Positions 21,109 through 28,572 of a stretch of 28,572 nt of DNA are shown piece by piece (the first letter of the stretch is position 1; the number at the start of each line of letters is the position of its first letter). This DNA comes from Candidatus Gastranaerophilales bacterium (lineage in GTDB: Bacteria > Cyanobacteriota > Vampirovibrionia > Gastranaerophilales > Gastranaerophilaceae): assembly GCA_944325615.1 (NCBI GenBank), contig CALVAU010000185.1, positions 1 through 28,572 of the forward strand, read 5' to 3'. The translations under genes were made by a program, and so were the position numbers. The notes beneath the pieces were generated by a model. The model ran no database searches, had not been told where the DNA came from, and was given only the letters and a program-made list of their open reading frames with translations.

Positions 21109-23394
21109 CTAATCCAAATCAACCGGTTCTCTTTGAATTTTCTCAATAGCTTCTCGTGCAGTAAAGACAAGAGCTTCAGGAACATTATCAATTGTTGTAA
21201 ATTGTCTTAATACATCTACAACACGCTTGAATGATCTTACAAGATCACCTTCTCCGATATCAATTTGCTCTGATACAGTTTCCCACTCTGCACCTTCTAC
21301 CCACAATTCAATCAATGATGAAAAGTATGGATTTATATACAGCGGTGCATCAACTGCATAATTATTTTGAACTTTTTCTATCTTTCTTCTTATATTCCTT
21401 ATTAAATTTAGAGTTTTTCTGACAGGCTCAGAGAAAGGTATATAAGGAATTTCAATCCTTAAATCCTCTGTGGTAATAGCACAAATTACTGCAGCTAGTT
21501 GAGATGGGGTCAAATTATCCAAAACTCCAGAGAAAATAATTTCGGCAATAAACAACTCGTTTTCTGAACGTATTTGGGATGTAGTAATTCCTTTTGAGGT
21601 CGGATAATCATTTTCTATATATCCAAAATCAATTAAAACACTTCGATGAGCCAAAAACTTATTCCAGAAAATATCTCTTTGACGTTCAACTTCTTTTTCT
21701 AGTTTCTTCTGTCTAATATTTAAACGAGCAATAACTTCAAGGTTTTTAGTATGTTTTTTGTATAATTTACAGGTATCACAATGAAAATCATGCATTTTGG
21801 CAAGCAATGCCTTTGTTTCACGCCCGAATTGAACTGCATCTTCTGACAGCGGTCTGTTTTTGGCTTTTTCCTGCTTACAGATTTTCTTGTAAGTCTGACG
21901 ATTTTGGACATATATATGTCGAATTTTATCATATGCGAATAATTCTTTATCAGTAAGCTTATACGGACATTGGAAATTTCTTTCGGCAATTTCAAGATGA
22001 TTCGCCTCTATTTGCTTCAAAATAGGCTGAAGCCTTGAGCCTGATGAAAAATATCCAAAACTTTTCAGAATAAGCTCTTTTGCTTCATCAAGATTAAATC
22101 TTTGCAAAAGATTTAATACCATAGAATAACTCGGTGAAAAACGGCTTTCCAACGGATTAGCATCACTTAGTACCAATTCAGCGACTTCTTCAGGTGTCTG
22201 GAATGGAGTGCCGACAATTGTTACATAGCCGACTTCATCCATACCTCTTCGGCCAGCTCTACCTGACATCTGCAAGAATTCACTTGCAGTAAGCATTCTA
22301 TGACCGCTATCTGTACGTTTGCTTGTAGAACTTATAACTGTTGAGCGGGCAGGCATATTAATTCCGGCAGCAAGTGTCTCTGTCGCAAATACAACCTTAA
22401 TTAGTCCCTTTTGAAAGAGTTTTTCAACCAACAATTTCCAAGAAGGCAAAAGCCCTGCATGATGAGATGCAACACCGCAAAGAAGGTATTCAATATGCTT
22501 GTTATTGTACAGGTATGGGTTCTCTGCGATATAATCATCTATGAACTGTCTTATTTGGGCTCTTTCAGCCTTTGTAATCAAATCAAGACCTGCACATTTT
22601 TCCATTTGTTCATCGCATTTTCTGCGTGAAAAAGTAAAATATATTGCAGGCAGCATATCATTCTGCTGTAAATTTCTCACGACTTCTTTTACGTAAGTTT
22701 TTTGCTTCATTTTGCCATGAGAAAACTTCTTTTTTTCAGGTTTAATCTTGTTATTCAAGGCACCAGAAGGTGTCAAAAGCGGAAGTAGTTTATACGGTTG
22801 TGAGCTGTCGAAATAATAAAACTTTAAAGGAACAGGACGGAAATCCGTATTTACAAGTTCAGTCTTAGAGTGCACCGTATTAATCCAAGCTGTCAATTCA
22901 TCAGCATTAGCAACTGTTGCTGAAAGCGCAATTATTTGTACATTTGTAGGGCAGTAAATTATACTTTCTTCCCAAACTGTACCGCGCTGCTCATCATTCA
23001 TATAATGAACTTCGTCAAGAACAACATATCTGACATCTTTCATATTATCAGCCACTGCACCAAAATTTGTGCCATATAGCATATTTCTGAAAACTTCAGT
23101 CGTCATCACAACAATTTGAGCATTACGATTGATTGAAGTATCACCTGTAAGCAGCCCGACCTTATCTTGACCGTATTTTTCCCCAAAATCGTAATATTTC
23201 TGATTTGATAAGGCTTTTAATGGTGTTGTATAAAAAATTCTTGTACCATTTTCCAAAGCTCTATGAATTGCGTGCTGAGCTATAACAGTTTTACCTGCAC
23301 CGGTCGGTGCACATACCACAACACTTTTGCCTTCATCAATATAATCACAAGCTTCTTTTTGAAAATCATCTAACTCAAACGGAAATTCGTACAT
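21109..23394 (-). CDS. Ski2/Mtr4-like DExH-box RNA helicase
   Basis: A 761-residue superfamily 2 helicase. Motifs: FQKEA (Q-like, 11-15), APTGAGKT (29-36), TTPLKALSNQK, TGD, DEVH (127-130), SAT (158-160), ASHHAGLLP (309-317), FATETLAAGINMPAR (336-350) and QMSGRAGRRG (375-384). The C-terminal half has the helical DSHCT-type region expected of the Ski2 family, including a CxxC (FHCDTCKLYKKH). Cyanobacteria carry close relatives of this length; the role is presumed RNA remodelling or decay. AGGGTG lies 5 nt before the ATG. Its stop is followed by 235 nt before the next gene, with no clear terminator seen. Confidence 0.92.
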   Translation of the reverse strand: MYEFPFELDDFQKEACDYIDEGKSVVVCAPTGAGKTVIAQHAIHRALENGTRIFYTTPLKALSNQKYYDFGEKYGQDKVGLLTGDTSINRNAQIVVMTTEVFRNMLYGTNFGAVADNMKDVRYVVLDEVHYMNDEQRGTVWEESIIYCPTNVQIIALSATVANADELTAWINTVHSKTELVNTDFRPVPLKFYYFDSSQPYKLLPLLTPSGALNNKIKPEKKKFSHGKMKQKTYVKEVVRNLQQNDMLPAIYFTFSRRKCDEQMEKCAGLDLITKAERAQIRQFIDDYIAENPYLYNNKHIEYLLCGVASHHAGLLPSWKLLVEKLFQKGLIKVVFATETLAAGINMPARSTVISSTSKRTDSGHRMLTASEFLQMSGRAGRRGMDEVGYVTIVGTPFQTPEEVAELVLSDANPLESRFSPSYSMVLNLLQRFNLDEAKELILKSFGYFSSGSRLQPILKQIEANHLEIAERNFQCPYKLTDKELFAYDKIRHIYVQNRQTYKKICKQEKAKNRPLSEDAVQFGRETKALLAKMHDFHCDTCKLYKKHTKNLEVIARLNIRQKKLEKEVERQRDIFWNKFLAHRSVLIDFGYIENDYPTSKGITTSQIRSENELFIAEIIFSGVLDNLTPSQLAAVICAITTEDLRIEIPYIPFSEPVRKTLNLIRNIRRKIEKVQNNYAVDAPLYINPYFSSLIELWVEGAEWETVSEQIDIGEGDLVRSFKRVVDVLRQFTTIDNVPEALVFTAREAIEKIQREPVDLD

Positions 23395-23426
23395 AAATTC
23401 ACCCTGACAAGCTATTCACTTAATAT

Positions 23427-23455
23427 ATTATGCCCTAAAAACATAATTTTGTAAA
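23427..23455 (-). promoter_or_regulatory. Promoter of the Ski2-like helicase
   Basis: On the minus strand TTTACA (23450-23455), a 17-nt spacer, CATAAT (23427-23432). It lies 33 nt before the start codon, leaving a leader with a normal AGGGTG site. Confidence 0.6.
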
Positions 23456-23521
23456 ACTTATTAAAATAATAGCAAATTTTATTTTCAGGTGATTTTATAT
23501 TGCAAACAGAAAGGATTAGAT

Positions 23522-23878
23522 ATGTTTAATAATATTGGACAGACAAAAAGAAACACCTCTTTTGGAATGAGTCTTAAAATAAGCGACAAGGCACAAAAAT
23601 ATCTTAGAAATTGTAATCTTTCAAACAAAGATATTGATAAATTAGCTGATTTGGTTGCAAAACATGGAAACAGTCCTATGACTATCAGTATTGATTTATA
23701 TGATAATAAAACACTTACTGGATGTATTTATGACGGCAAAAATTGTTATGAAAGTTACATTGCACCGTTTTGGTCACAACTTTTGAAAAAGCCGATACCT
23801 TTTATAGAAAAATGCTGCACTGAAGCTACCCTATTAAAAGCAAAACATTACGAAGGCAGCTTAGATAAAATATTTTAA
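23522..23878 (+). CDS. Small protein of unknown function
   Basis: A 118-residue protein. The frame can be extended to a GTG at 23489, but AAGGA (23511-23515) lies 6 nt before the ATG at 23522. It begins MFNNIGQTKRNTSFGMSLKIS; a short Asn/Ser-Phe-Gly leader of this type recurs, from memory, in Gastranaerophilales hypotheticals. The remainder is an alpha/beta globule with a Cys cluster late (YESYI; EKCCTEATLL). There is no membrane helix. It is a single gene, divergent from the helicase and ended by a bidirectional terminator. Confidence 0.75.
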   Translation: MFNNIGQTKRNTSFGMSLKISDKAQKYLRNCNLSNKDIDKLADLVAKHGNSPMTISIDLYDNKTLTGCIYDGKNCYESYIAPFWSQLLKKPIPFIEKCCTEATLLKAKHYEGSLDKIF

Positions 23879-23888
23879 TTATACAAAA

Positions 23889-23918
23889 CAAAAAAGCTCC
23901 CTAATGGGAGCTTTTTTA
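23889..23918. terminator. Bidirectional terminator between the small gene and serS
   Basis: AAAAAAGCTCCC pairs with GGGAGCTTTTTT around TAAT. It has T tracts on both strands and serves both convergent genes. Confidence 0.95.
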
Positions 23919-23934
23919 TATCTTAAATTTAAAA

Positions 23935-25200
23935 TTAAATTTTATCGAATCCTGTATATTTTCTTAAAACTTCAGGAATTATAATTGTACCGTCAGCCTG
24001 TTGATAGTTTTCAACAATAGCAGCGAAAGTTCTACCGACAGCGAGCCCTGAACCATTGATTGTATGAACAAGCCTTACTTTTCCTGTTGATTTTTCTCTG
24101 TATCTGATATTTGCACGTCGTGCTTGGTAATCACCATAGTTAGAACAGCTAGAAATTTCTTTATATGTTCCATAAGATGGCATCCAAACTTCTAAATCCC
24201 AACATTTATTTGCTGAAAATCCGATATCTGCTGTACATAGAGCTTCTCTGCGGTATGGAAGTTCAAGTAATTGAAGCATTTTTTCAGCATCTTCAGTTAA
24301 CTTTTCATGTTCCTCTGCACTTGTCTCAGGTGTTGTTAATTTTACCAATTCAACCTTATTAAATTGGTGAACTCTAATTAAACCTCTTGTATCTTTACCA
24401 GCAGATCCTGCTTCTCGTCTAAAACAAGGAGTATATGCTGTCATGTATTTCGGAAGATCATCTTCTGAAAGAATTTCACCTGCATAAATGTTTGTAACAG
24501 GAACTTCTGCTGTTGGTATTAAATACAAATCTTCATCCACACATTTATACATATCTTCTGCAAACTTCGGCAACTGACCAGTACCAGTCATAGTAGCTGC
24601 ATTTGCCATGAAAGGAGGTAAAATTTCTTCATATCCTTGCTCACCACAATGATAATCCAAGAAGAAGTTTATAATTGCACGCTCTAATTTTGCACCTTTA
24701 CCTCTGTATAGAGTAAAACGACTTTGTGAAAGTTTTACACCTCTTTCAAAGTCAACAAGTCCTTTTTCTTCGCATAAATCCCAGTGAGGTTTGAATTCAA
24801 AATCAAATTTTCTAGGTTCACCCCATTTATACACTTCAACATTATCATCTTCAGATGTTCCGATTGGAGTTGTTTCATCAGGAATATTCGGGATATGAAG
24901 CAATACATCACGTTGTTTGTTATCAAGTTCTGATTGTTTTTCCTCTAAAGCCTTGATATCATCACCTATTTTTCTGACTTCTTCTTGCACTGCATCGGTA
25001 TTTTTGCCTTTTTTCTTCAATTCACCGATCATTTGAGAATCTTTTTTCCTTTTTGCTCTCAATTCATCAGCTTGAGTCTGTATTTTTCTTCTTTCTTCAT
25101 CAATCTTAATAACTTCATCAATTGATAGTTCAGGGTTTCTTCTTTTTAAAAGTTCGTTTATTTTATCCGGATTTTCTCGAATTAATCTGATATCAAGCAT
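23935..25200 (-). CDS. serS: Seryl-tRNA synthetase
   Basis: A 421-residue class II synthetase that charges tRNA-Ser. The N-terminal tRNA-binding coiled coil (about 27-105, Lys/Glu-rich) is followed by the catalytic core: motif 2 TPCFRREAGSAGKDTRGLIR, TAEVPVTN, and motif 3 NGSGLAVGRTFAAIVENYQ near the C-terminus. Length and order are standard. AGAGGT lies 6 nt before the ATG. The leader is only about 30 nt, so no T-box control is possible from this promoter. Confidence 0.98.
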   Translation of the reverse strand: MLDIRLIRENPDKINELLKRRNPELSIDEVIKIDEERRKIQTQADELRAKRKKDSQMIGELKKKGKNTDAVQEEVRKIGDDIKALEEKQSELDNKQRDVLLHIPNIPDETTPIGTSEDDNVEVYKWGEPRKFDFEFKPHWDLCEEKGLVDFERGVKLSQSRFTLYRGKGAKLERAIINFFLDYHCGEQGYEEILPPFMANAATMTGTGQLPKFAEDMYKCVDEDLYLIPTAEVPVTNIYAGEILSEDDLPKYMTAYTPCFRREAGSAGKDTRGLIRVHQFNKVELVKLTTPETSAEEHEKLTEDAEKMLQLLELPYRREALCTADIGFSANKCWDLEVWMPSYGTYKEISSCSNYGDYQARRANIRYREKSTGKVRLVHTINGSGLAVGRTFAAIVENYQQADGTIIIPEVLRKYTGFDKI

Positions 25201-25237
25201 TTTAGACCTCTTTCATCTTATTCTGTTTAGCACAAAT

Positions 25238-25266
25238 ATTATAGTTTAAAGAAATATTATCATCAA
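25238..25266 (-). promoter_or_regulatory. Promoter of serS
   Basis: On the minus strand TTGATG (25261-25266), a 17-nt spacer, TATAAT (25238-25243). Confidence 0.7.
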
Positions 25267-25301
25267 GATTACATTAAACAGCTCTTAAATCTTAAGATTG
25301 A

Positions 25302-25329
25302 TTGCATTATTTGAAAAATAGTGCATAAT
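25302..25329 (+). promoter_or_regulatory. Possible promoter of the 25350 gene
   Basis: TTGCAT (25302-25307), a 16-nt spacer, CATAAT (25324-25329). It is back to back with the serS promoter. Confidence 0.4.
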
Positions 25330-25349
25330 AGGTATAGGGGGAAATGTGT

Positions 25350-25679
25350 ATGCAGATGTTTAGAAAATTGGTTTCAAAAATAAGTAATCAAAATAAACAA
25401 AAAGCAGTACAAGGGATGGCTAATCCAATTTTAGCCGGATATGAGCCTGATAAAAATATTTTTATGGACGGATTGTCAAAACGGGCACTTGATATGTACC
25501 AAAGACAGTGCGATATTAAGAATTTTTCAAAACTTGTAATTTCAGATCCAGAAAATACTTCTCATATTGAAATGATGCAAGAAAGATTTAAACAAGGAGT
25601 AACTGATCCTTTTGAAGATGAAAAACTTGCACAACTTGCTGATAATGAAAAATTCTTAAGGGATTTAGGGCTTTTATAA
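25350..25679 (+). CDS. Small protein of unknown function
   Basis: A 109-residue charged, helical protein with no membrane helix. Three in-frame ATGs (25344, 25350, 25356) are possible; AGGGGG (25336-25341) is 8 nt before the second, which I prefer. The N-terminal 25 residues are basic (FRKLVSKISNQNKQKAVQ); then PILAGYEPDKNIFMDGLSKRALD, and an acidic C-terminus. No family is recognised. Its last 6 bases overlap the end of icd on the other strand (shared TTATAA), with no terminator between. Confidence 0.65.
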   Translation: MQMFRKLVSKISNQNKQKAVQGMANPILAGYEPDKNIFMDGLSKRALDMYQRQCDIKNFSKLVISDPENTSHIEMMQERFKQGVTDPFEDEKLAQLADNEKFLRDLGLL

Positions 25680-26666
25680 GTTTTTAATTACTTCATCTGC
25701 AAATTCTCTTGTACCAAAGACACCACCTAGATCTTCTGTCGTTTTTCCGCTTTCTAAAGCTTTAAATAACGCTTTTTCAATTTTCTCAGCATATGCAAAT
25801 TCATCTATGTATTTAAGCATCTCAATAGCTGAGAGTAAAAGTGCTGTCGGATTTGCTTTGTTTTGTCCTTTAATATCAGGAGCAGAGCCGTGAACTGGTT
25901 CGAATACCGCACAATCAAGTCCGATATTTGCGCCCTGAGCTACACCCAATCCGCCAATTAGACCTGCACATAAATCAGATACGATATCTCCATATAAATT
26001 TGGCAGAACTAATACATCAAACTGACTGGGATTTTGAACTAATTGCATACATAAATTATCGACAAGAATTTCTCTTTGTTTAATTTGAGGATAATTTTGG
26101 GCAACTTCTCTATAAGTATCCAAAAATAACCCGTCAGAAAGCTTCATAATGTTTGCTTTAGTAACGCAAGCAACTTCTTTTCTGTTATTCTTTAGTGCAT
26201 AATCAAAAGCAAATTTACAAATTCTTTCAGTTGCTGATTTTGTAATAATTTTTATACTTTCTGCAGTATTTTCATCAACTTGTCTTTCTATACCGGCATA
26301 TAAATCTTCTGTATTTTCTCTAACTACAACTATATCTACATTATCAAATCTGGTCTTGACGTTTGGAAGATTTTTGCAAGGGCGAAGATTTGCATATAAA
26401 TCTAAAGTCTTTCTCAATTGTACATTGACTGATCTGAAACCTTTTCCAATAGGTGTTGTGACCGGCGCCTTCAGTGCAACTTTATTCTTTTTTATTGAAG
26501 CTATAACTCTATCAGGTAAAGGCGTACCCTCTTTTTCTATAACATCTTCCCCTGCTGTTTGAATATCCCAATTAATCTCTACACCTGATGCTTTTAAAAT
26601 TTTTACAACAGCATCACTTATTTCTGGTCCGATTCCATCTCCGTTTATCAATGTAATATTATGCAT
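25674..26666 (-). CDS. icd: NAD-dependent isocitrate dehydrogenase
   Basis: A 330-residue beta-decarboxylating dehydrogenase that converts isocitrate to 2-oxoglutarate. The isocitrate-type signature is the Ser in GKGFRSVNVQLRKTLDLYANLRP together with RENTEDLYAGIE; isopropylmalate enzymes differ there. VTKANIMKLSDG supplies the catalytic Lys and YGDIVSDLCAGLIGGLG the metal-binding Asp residues. HGSAPDIKGQNKANP, with Asp-Ile rather than Lys-Tyr, points to NAD. A GTG at 26675 extends the frame by 3 residues but overlaps the AAAGGGTG site, so ATG 26666 is preferred. That ATG overlaps the stop of the Cys-rich gene upstream (ATGCATAA), so the two are coupled. Confidence 0.92.
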   Translation of the reverse strand: MHNITLINGDGIGPEISDAVVKILKASGVEINWDIQTAGEDVIEKEGTPLPDRVIASIKKNKVALKAPVTTPIGKGFRSVNVQLRKTLDLYANLRPCKNLPNVKTRFDNVDIVVVRENTEDLYAGIERQVDENTAESIKIITKSATERICKFAFDYALKNNRKEVACVTKANIMKLSDGLFLDTYREVAQNYPQIKQREILVDNLCMQLVQNPSQFDVLVLPNLYGDIVSDLCAGLIGGLGVAQGANIGLDCAVFEPVHGSAPDIKGQNKANPTALLLSAIEMLKYIDEFAYAEKIEKALFKALESGKTTEDLGGVFGTREFADEVIKNL

Positions 26667-26868
26667 TATTATCACCCTTTACTATATGTAAGTTTCTTTT
26701 AAATTCTTTATAAAATCCGCAGTTTGTAACTAAAAGCGAGCCTTCAAGATATACATCTCCCTGCGCAAGCGCGGACAATAGAGGACAATCCAGCTCATGC
26801 ACATAATTTTCACAACTTATGCACAAATCATCATCCTCTATAAATACTTTGGATTCCTCGCAATACAT
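26659..26868 (-). CDS. Small cysteine-rich protein coupled to icd
   Basis: A 69-residue protein with Cys at 3, 16, 19, 28 and 50. C16-C19 is a CxxC pair, followed by ENYVHELDCPLLSALAQGD and later VTNCGFY. The pattern suggests a Zn or Fe-S site formed by four of the five Cys, but no family is recognised. There is no ribosome binding site; TATAAT lies 6 nt before the ATG, as expected for a leaderless mRNA. The 3' end overlaps the icd start. Confidence 0.7.
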   Translation of the reverse strand: MYCEESKVFIEDDDLCISCENYVHELDCPLLSALAQGDVYLEGSLLVTNCGFYKEFKRNLHIVKGDNNA

Positions 26869-26874
26869 ACACCC

Positions 26875-26903
26875 ATTATAGCTCTTTTGATTTAGTTTGT
26901 AAA
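26875..26903 (-). promoter_or_regulatory. Promoter of the Cys-rich gene and icd, leaderless geometry
   Basis: On the minus strand TTTACA (26898-26903), a 17-nt spacer, TATAAT (26875-26880), six bases, then ATG at 26868. Spacing is identical to that before the TPR gene at 17679. Confidence 0.7.
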
Positions 26904-26922
26904 TAAAATAAAAAGTCGGAGT

Positions 26923-26942
26923 TTGTTAATATTTTTTAACAA
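26923..26942. promoter_or_regulatory. Palindrome in the divergent intergenic region
   Basis: A perfect inverted repeat TTGTTAA-N6-TTAACAA lies upstream of the icd-unit promoter and of the divergent 27021 gene. It is a candidate operator, though easily formed by chance in AT-rich DNA. Confidence 0.3.
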
Positions 26943-26979
26943 AAATATGATTTCGTGCAATTAATACAAAAAATATTTT

Positions 26980-26993
26980 TTTATAAATATAAG
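26980..26993 (+). promoter_or_regulatory. AT-rich promoter element before the 27021 gene
   Basis: TTTATAAATATAAG, a one-base variant of the element before 14899 (TTTATATATATAAG). It ends 27 nt before the ATG. Confidence 0.4.
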
Positions 26994-27020
26994 GTTAGGT
27001 AAATTTTAGGTAGGTAATTT

Positions 27021-27869
27021 ATGGTTACATTAAATACAATGGTTGATTATGCCAAAATGTACCCTGAATTTGTATTCGGAACAGGTTATGAAAAATTTTC
27101 AGATAAATTCAAAGAGACCTGGCAGAATACAAAAGAGCAAGGTTTTACCAGACAAAGACTTAAACAGACATTTAAAGATGCTTTTATCGCAAGCAAAGAG
27201 CACAATGACGCATTACTAGCACAAAATAACGGGTCTTTCTGGCAAGCAACTAAAAAAAGTATTACAAGTATCTGGCCTGACTTAAAAGATTCATGGAAAG
27301 CTGCAGGAGAAGCCGCTGAACAAGCCGGCAAATCAGTAGGTTGGGCAAAATTTAAAAGTATAGGAAAAGTTCTAGGGAAAAGAATGCCCCTCATAGGAGC
27401 TGTATTAACAGTTGCAGTAGAACTTCCAAATATATTTAATGCTACAAAAAATGAAGGCTTACTAACTGGTGCAGGAGAAACAGCCAAAGCAGCTACAAGA
27501 CTAGGTTTAAGCACACTTTGCGGTGCAATTACCCAAGCATTAATACCTGTACCATTCCTTGGAGGTATGGTCGGTTTTATTGGCGGGGATCTACTTGGAA
27601 GATTTATATTTGGTAAATCTTACACAGAAAAACAACTGGCGCAGCAAAATACACAAAATACATCAGCTACTCAAAACATTCCTGAATTTGATTATACAAA
27701 AATGAATATCCCTTATGGCGGAACAAATTCGACTATAAATGATGTTGAATTTCTAAAACTCCAACAAATGTATAACCAAGCAGCAAATCCAAATACAACA
27801 TATATGCAAAACCCCTTTATGCAAACAACCCATTATATGCCCCAGACAAACTTTAGCACATTAGGCTAA
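27021..27869 (+). CDS. Protein with Gly-rich hydrophobic core, unknown function
   Basis: A 282-residue protein. Residues 1-115 are soluble and helical (FKETWQNTKEQGFTRQRLKQ). Two hydrophobic glycine-rich segments follow: 122-138 (MPLIGAVLTVAVELPNI) and 161-197, including IPVPFLGGMVGFIGGDLLGRFIFG. Such Gly-x-x-Gly hydrophobic hairpins occur in membrane-inserting regions of toxins and effectors, but also in plain membrane proteins. The last 80 residues are Asn/Gln/Thr-rich and probably disordered. There is no signal peptide. AGGTAGGT (27008-27015) lies 5 nt before the ATG. A perfect hairpin terminator follows, so it is a single-gene unit. Confidence 0.8.
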   Translation: MVTLNTMVDYAKMYPEFVFGTGYEKFSDKFKETWQNTKEQGFTRQRLKQTFKDAFIASKEHNDALLAQNNGSFWQATKKSITSIWPDLKDSWKAAGEAAEQAGKSVGWAKFKSIGKVLGKRMPLIGAVLTVAVELPNIFNATKNEGLLTGAGETAKAATRLGLSTLCGAITQALIPVPFLGGMVGFIGGDLLGRFIFGKSYTEKQLAQQNTQNTSATQNIPEFDYTKMNIPYGGTNSTINDVEFLKLQQMYNQAANPNTTYMQNPFMQTTHYMPQTNFSTLG

Positions 27870-27906
27870 AAAGATTTCAACTCCAAATCCCCTTTAACCC
27901 TGGGGT

Positions 27907-27943
27907 AAAAGTACTAAGTTTAACAAAACTTAGTACTTTTCTC
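27907..27943. terminator. Terminator after the 27021 gene
   Basis: AAAAGTACTAAGTTT (27907-27921) pairs perfectly over 15 bp with AAACTTAGTACTTTT (27926-27940) around AACA, ending in TTTTCT. Confidence 0.88.
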
Positions 27944-27971
27944 ATGTAAAAGGCAATTATTTTAATTATAA

Positions 27972-27985
27972 ATACTTTATATATA
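27972..27985 (+). promoter_or_regulatory. AT-rich promoter element before the 28013 gene
   Basis: ATACTTTATATATA, identical over 14 bases to 14859-14872. It ends 27 nt before the ATG at 28013. Confidence 0.5.
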
Positions 27986-28012
27986 CACAAGGGGAATTAT
28001 AAGGGAAAAATT

Positions 28013-28572
28013 ATGACTGATAGCATCAATGTAAATAATGATGTAAAAACACTTACAAGATACGCACTTGGATATACGCCTGAGGAAAAAGAGTATTCTA
28101 TAGATCCAAGCAGTACTGTATTTACTATCGGAATCGAAAAAGGTATTAGAGGATTTAATACCGTAAGACCTTATGTAAAAAATTACAAACAAGCTTGGAC
28201 ACAGCAAAAAAAACTAGAAGAAGCTCTAAGAGGTACAAGCAGAAAAGAAACCGTAAAAAATTACAAACGTGCAATGGAAATGCAAAATGCACAGCGCAGA
28301 CTTTTAGAAGCTGAAATTAAAGAAATAGAAAAATCAAATCTTTCAAAAACACAAAAAGATGCTCTTATAGATTGCAAAAAATCCACACACTATAACAATT
28401 TAAAAAATGAAATAGAAGCTGCAAAAAACCTTGATAAAAAAGCTTATGCGCAAAAAATAAAAGATTTAGAACAAAAAATTGCCGATTTAAATTTAAAAAG
28501 TGCAACAAAAAAAATAACAGATATTCCATCAACAAAAGCCGGTAAAATCGGATATAATATAAAAAAATATTC
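28013..28572 (+). CDS. Coiled-coil protein, 3' end beyond the window
   Basis: The frame is open from ATG 28013 to the end of the window (186 codons) with no stop. AAGGG lies 7 nt upstream. The protein begins MTDSINVNNDVKTLTRYALG; residues 35-65 are mixed (FTIGIEKGIRGFNTVRPYVKN), and from about 62 to 165 it is a long Lys/Glu/Gln-rich coiled coil (LEEALRGTSRKETVKNYKRA, KDLEQKIADLNLKSATKK). Function is unknown. The layout and the promoter element group it with the neighbouring 27021 gene and the 14899/15854 pair. Confidence 0.75.
   Translation, partial: MTDSINVNNDVKTLTRYALGYTPEEKEYSIDPSSTVFTIGIEKGIRGFNTVRPYVKNYKQAWTQQKKLEEALRGTSRKETVKNYKRAMEMQNAQRRLLEAEIKEIEKSNLSKTQKDALIDCKKSTHYNNLKNEIEAAKNLDKKAYAQKIKDLEQKIADLNLKSATKKITDIPSTKAGKIGYNIKKY

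Noticed and set aside
25201..25237. T-box leader before serS
   Set aside because: The predicted leader is only about 30 nt, too short for a T-box.
26923..26942. Palindrome TTGTTAA-N6-TTAACAA as a strong operator claim
   Set aside because: It is perfect but AT-rich and short; similar TTAACAA strings occur elsewhere, so it is kept only as a low-confidence site.
27977..28207. Minus-strand ORF under the 28013 gene
   Set aside because: It lies opposite a well-started coiled-coil frame and its translation has no sensible features.

Overview
The window looks like chromosomal DNA of a low-GC, AT-rich bacterium. My best guess is a non-photosynthetic relative of Cyanobacteria (Vampirovibrionia/Melainabacteria, probably the gut order Gastranaerophilales). 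This rests on recognised protein types: a Tic20-like membrane protein, a CHASE2-adenylate cyclase, RecG with a long N-terminal extension, a Ski2-like helicase, a CsaB-type pyruvyl transferase and a NAGPA-domain exported protein. These sit among several proteins of a Gly/Tyr-rich or coiled-coil type that I recognise only as lineage-restricted hypotheticals. No database search was possible, so the taxonomy is inference. I see no phage, IS element, CRISPR array or integrase.

Layout. 1-1225: 3' part of secY and its terminator. 1230-3054: a non-coding stretch with an orphan hairpin, then a PilZ protein and a fold-type-I PLP enzyme. 3153-5315: a 562-aa helical protein of unknown function and a small HEAT-like protein, each closed by a hairpin. 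5353-6768: a patatin-like lipase and tRNA-Leu(UAA) with its own promoter and terminator. 6795-7793: an EF-hand protein with a Gly/Met-rich segment. 7779-10355 (minus): an eda-kdgK-csaB operon. 10404-14746: adenylate cyclase and recG. 14774-16631: two tandem paralogous Gly/Tyr-rich, one-helix, coiled-coil proteins. 16670-19497: rpiB-rsfS, then a TPR protein, a Tic20-like protein and a small membrane protein. 19500-23455 (minus): an exported NAGPA protein with a structured leader, and a Ski2-like helicase. 23522-26868: a small unknown gene, serS (minus), another small unknown gene, and a Cys-rich small gene coupled to icd (minus). 27021-28572: a hydrophobic Gly-rich protein and the start of a coiled-coil protein that runs off the edge.

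The core genes (secY, serS, rsfS, recG, rpiB, icd, tRNA) use ordinary sigma70-type promoters; several have clean 17-nt spacers. The more novel layer is the set of lineage-type genes at 6912, 14899, 27021 and 28013. They share an AT-rich element (TTTATATATA or a close variant) about 25-31 nt before the start codon, and two of them share a second element about 120 nt upstream, so they may form a co-regulated surface or secreted set. Three genes (patatin, TPR and the Cys-rich small gene) appear to be transcribed leaderless, with the -10 box 6-7 nt before ATG and no ribosome binding site. The TPR gene holds a run of 15 T in a coding helix, which is either a contingency tract or a sequence error.
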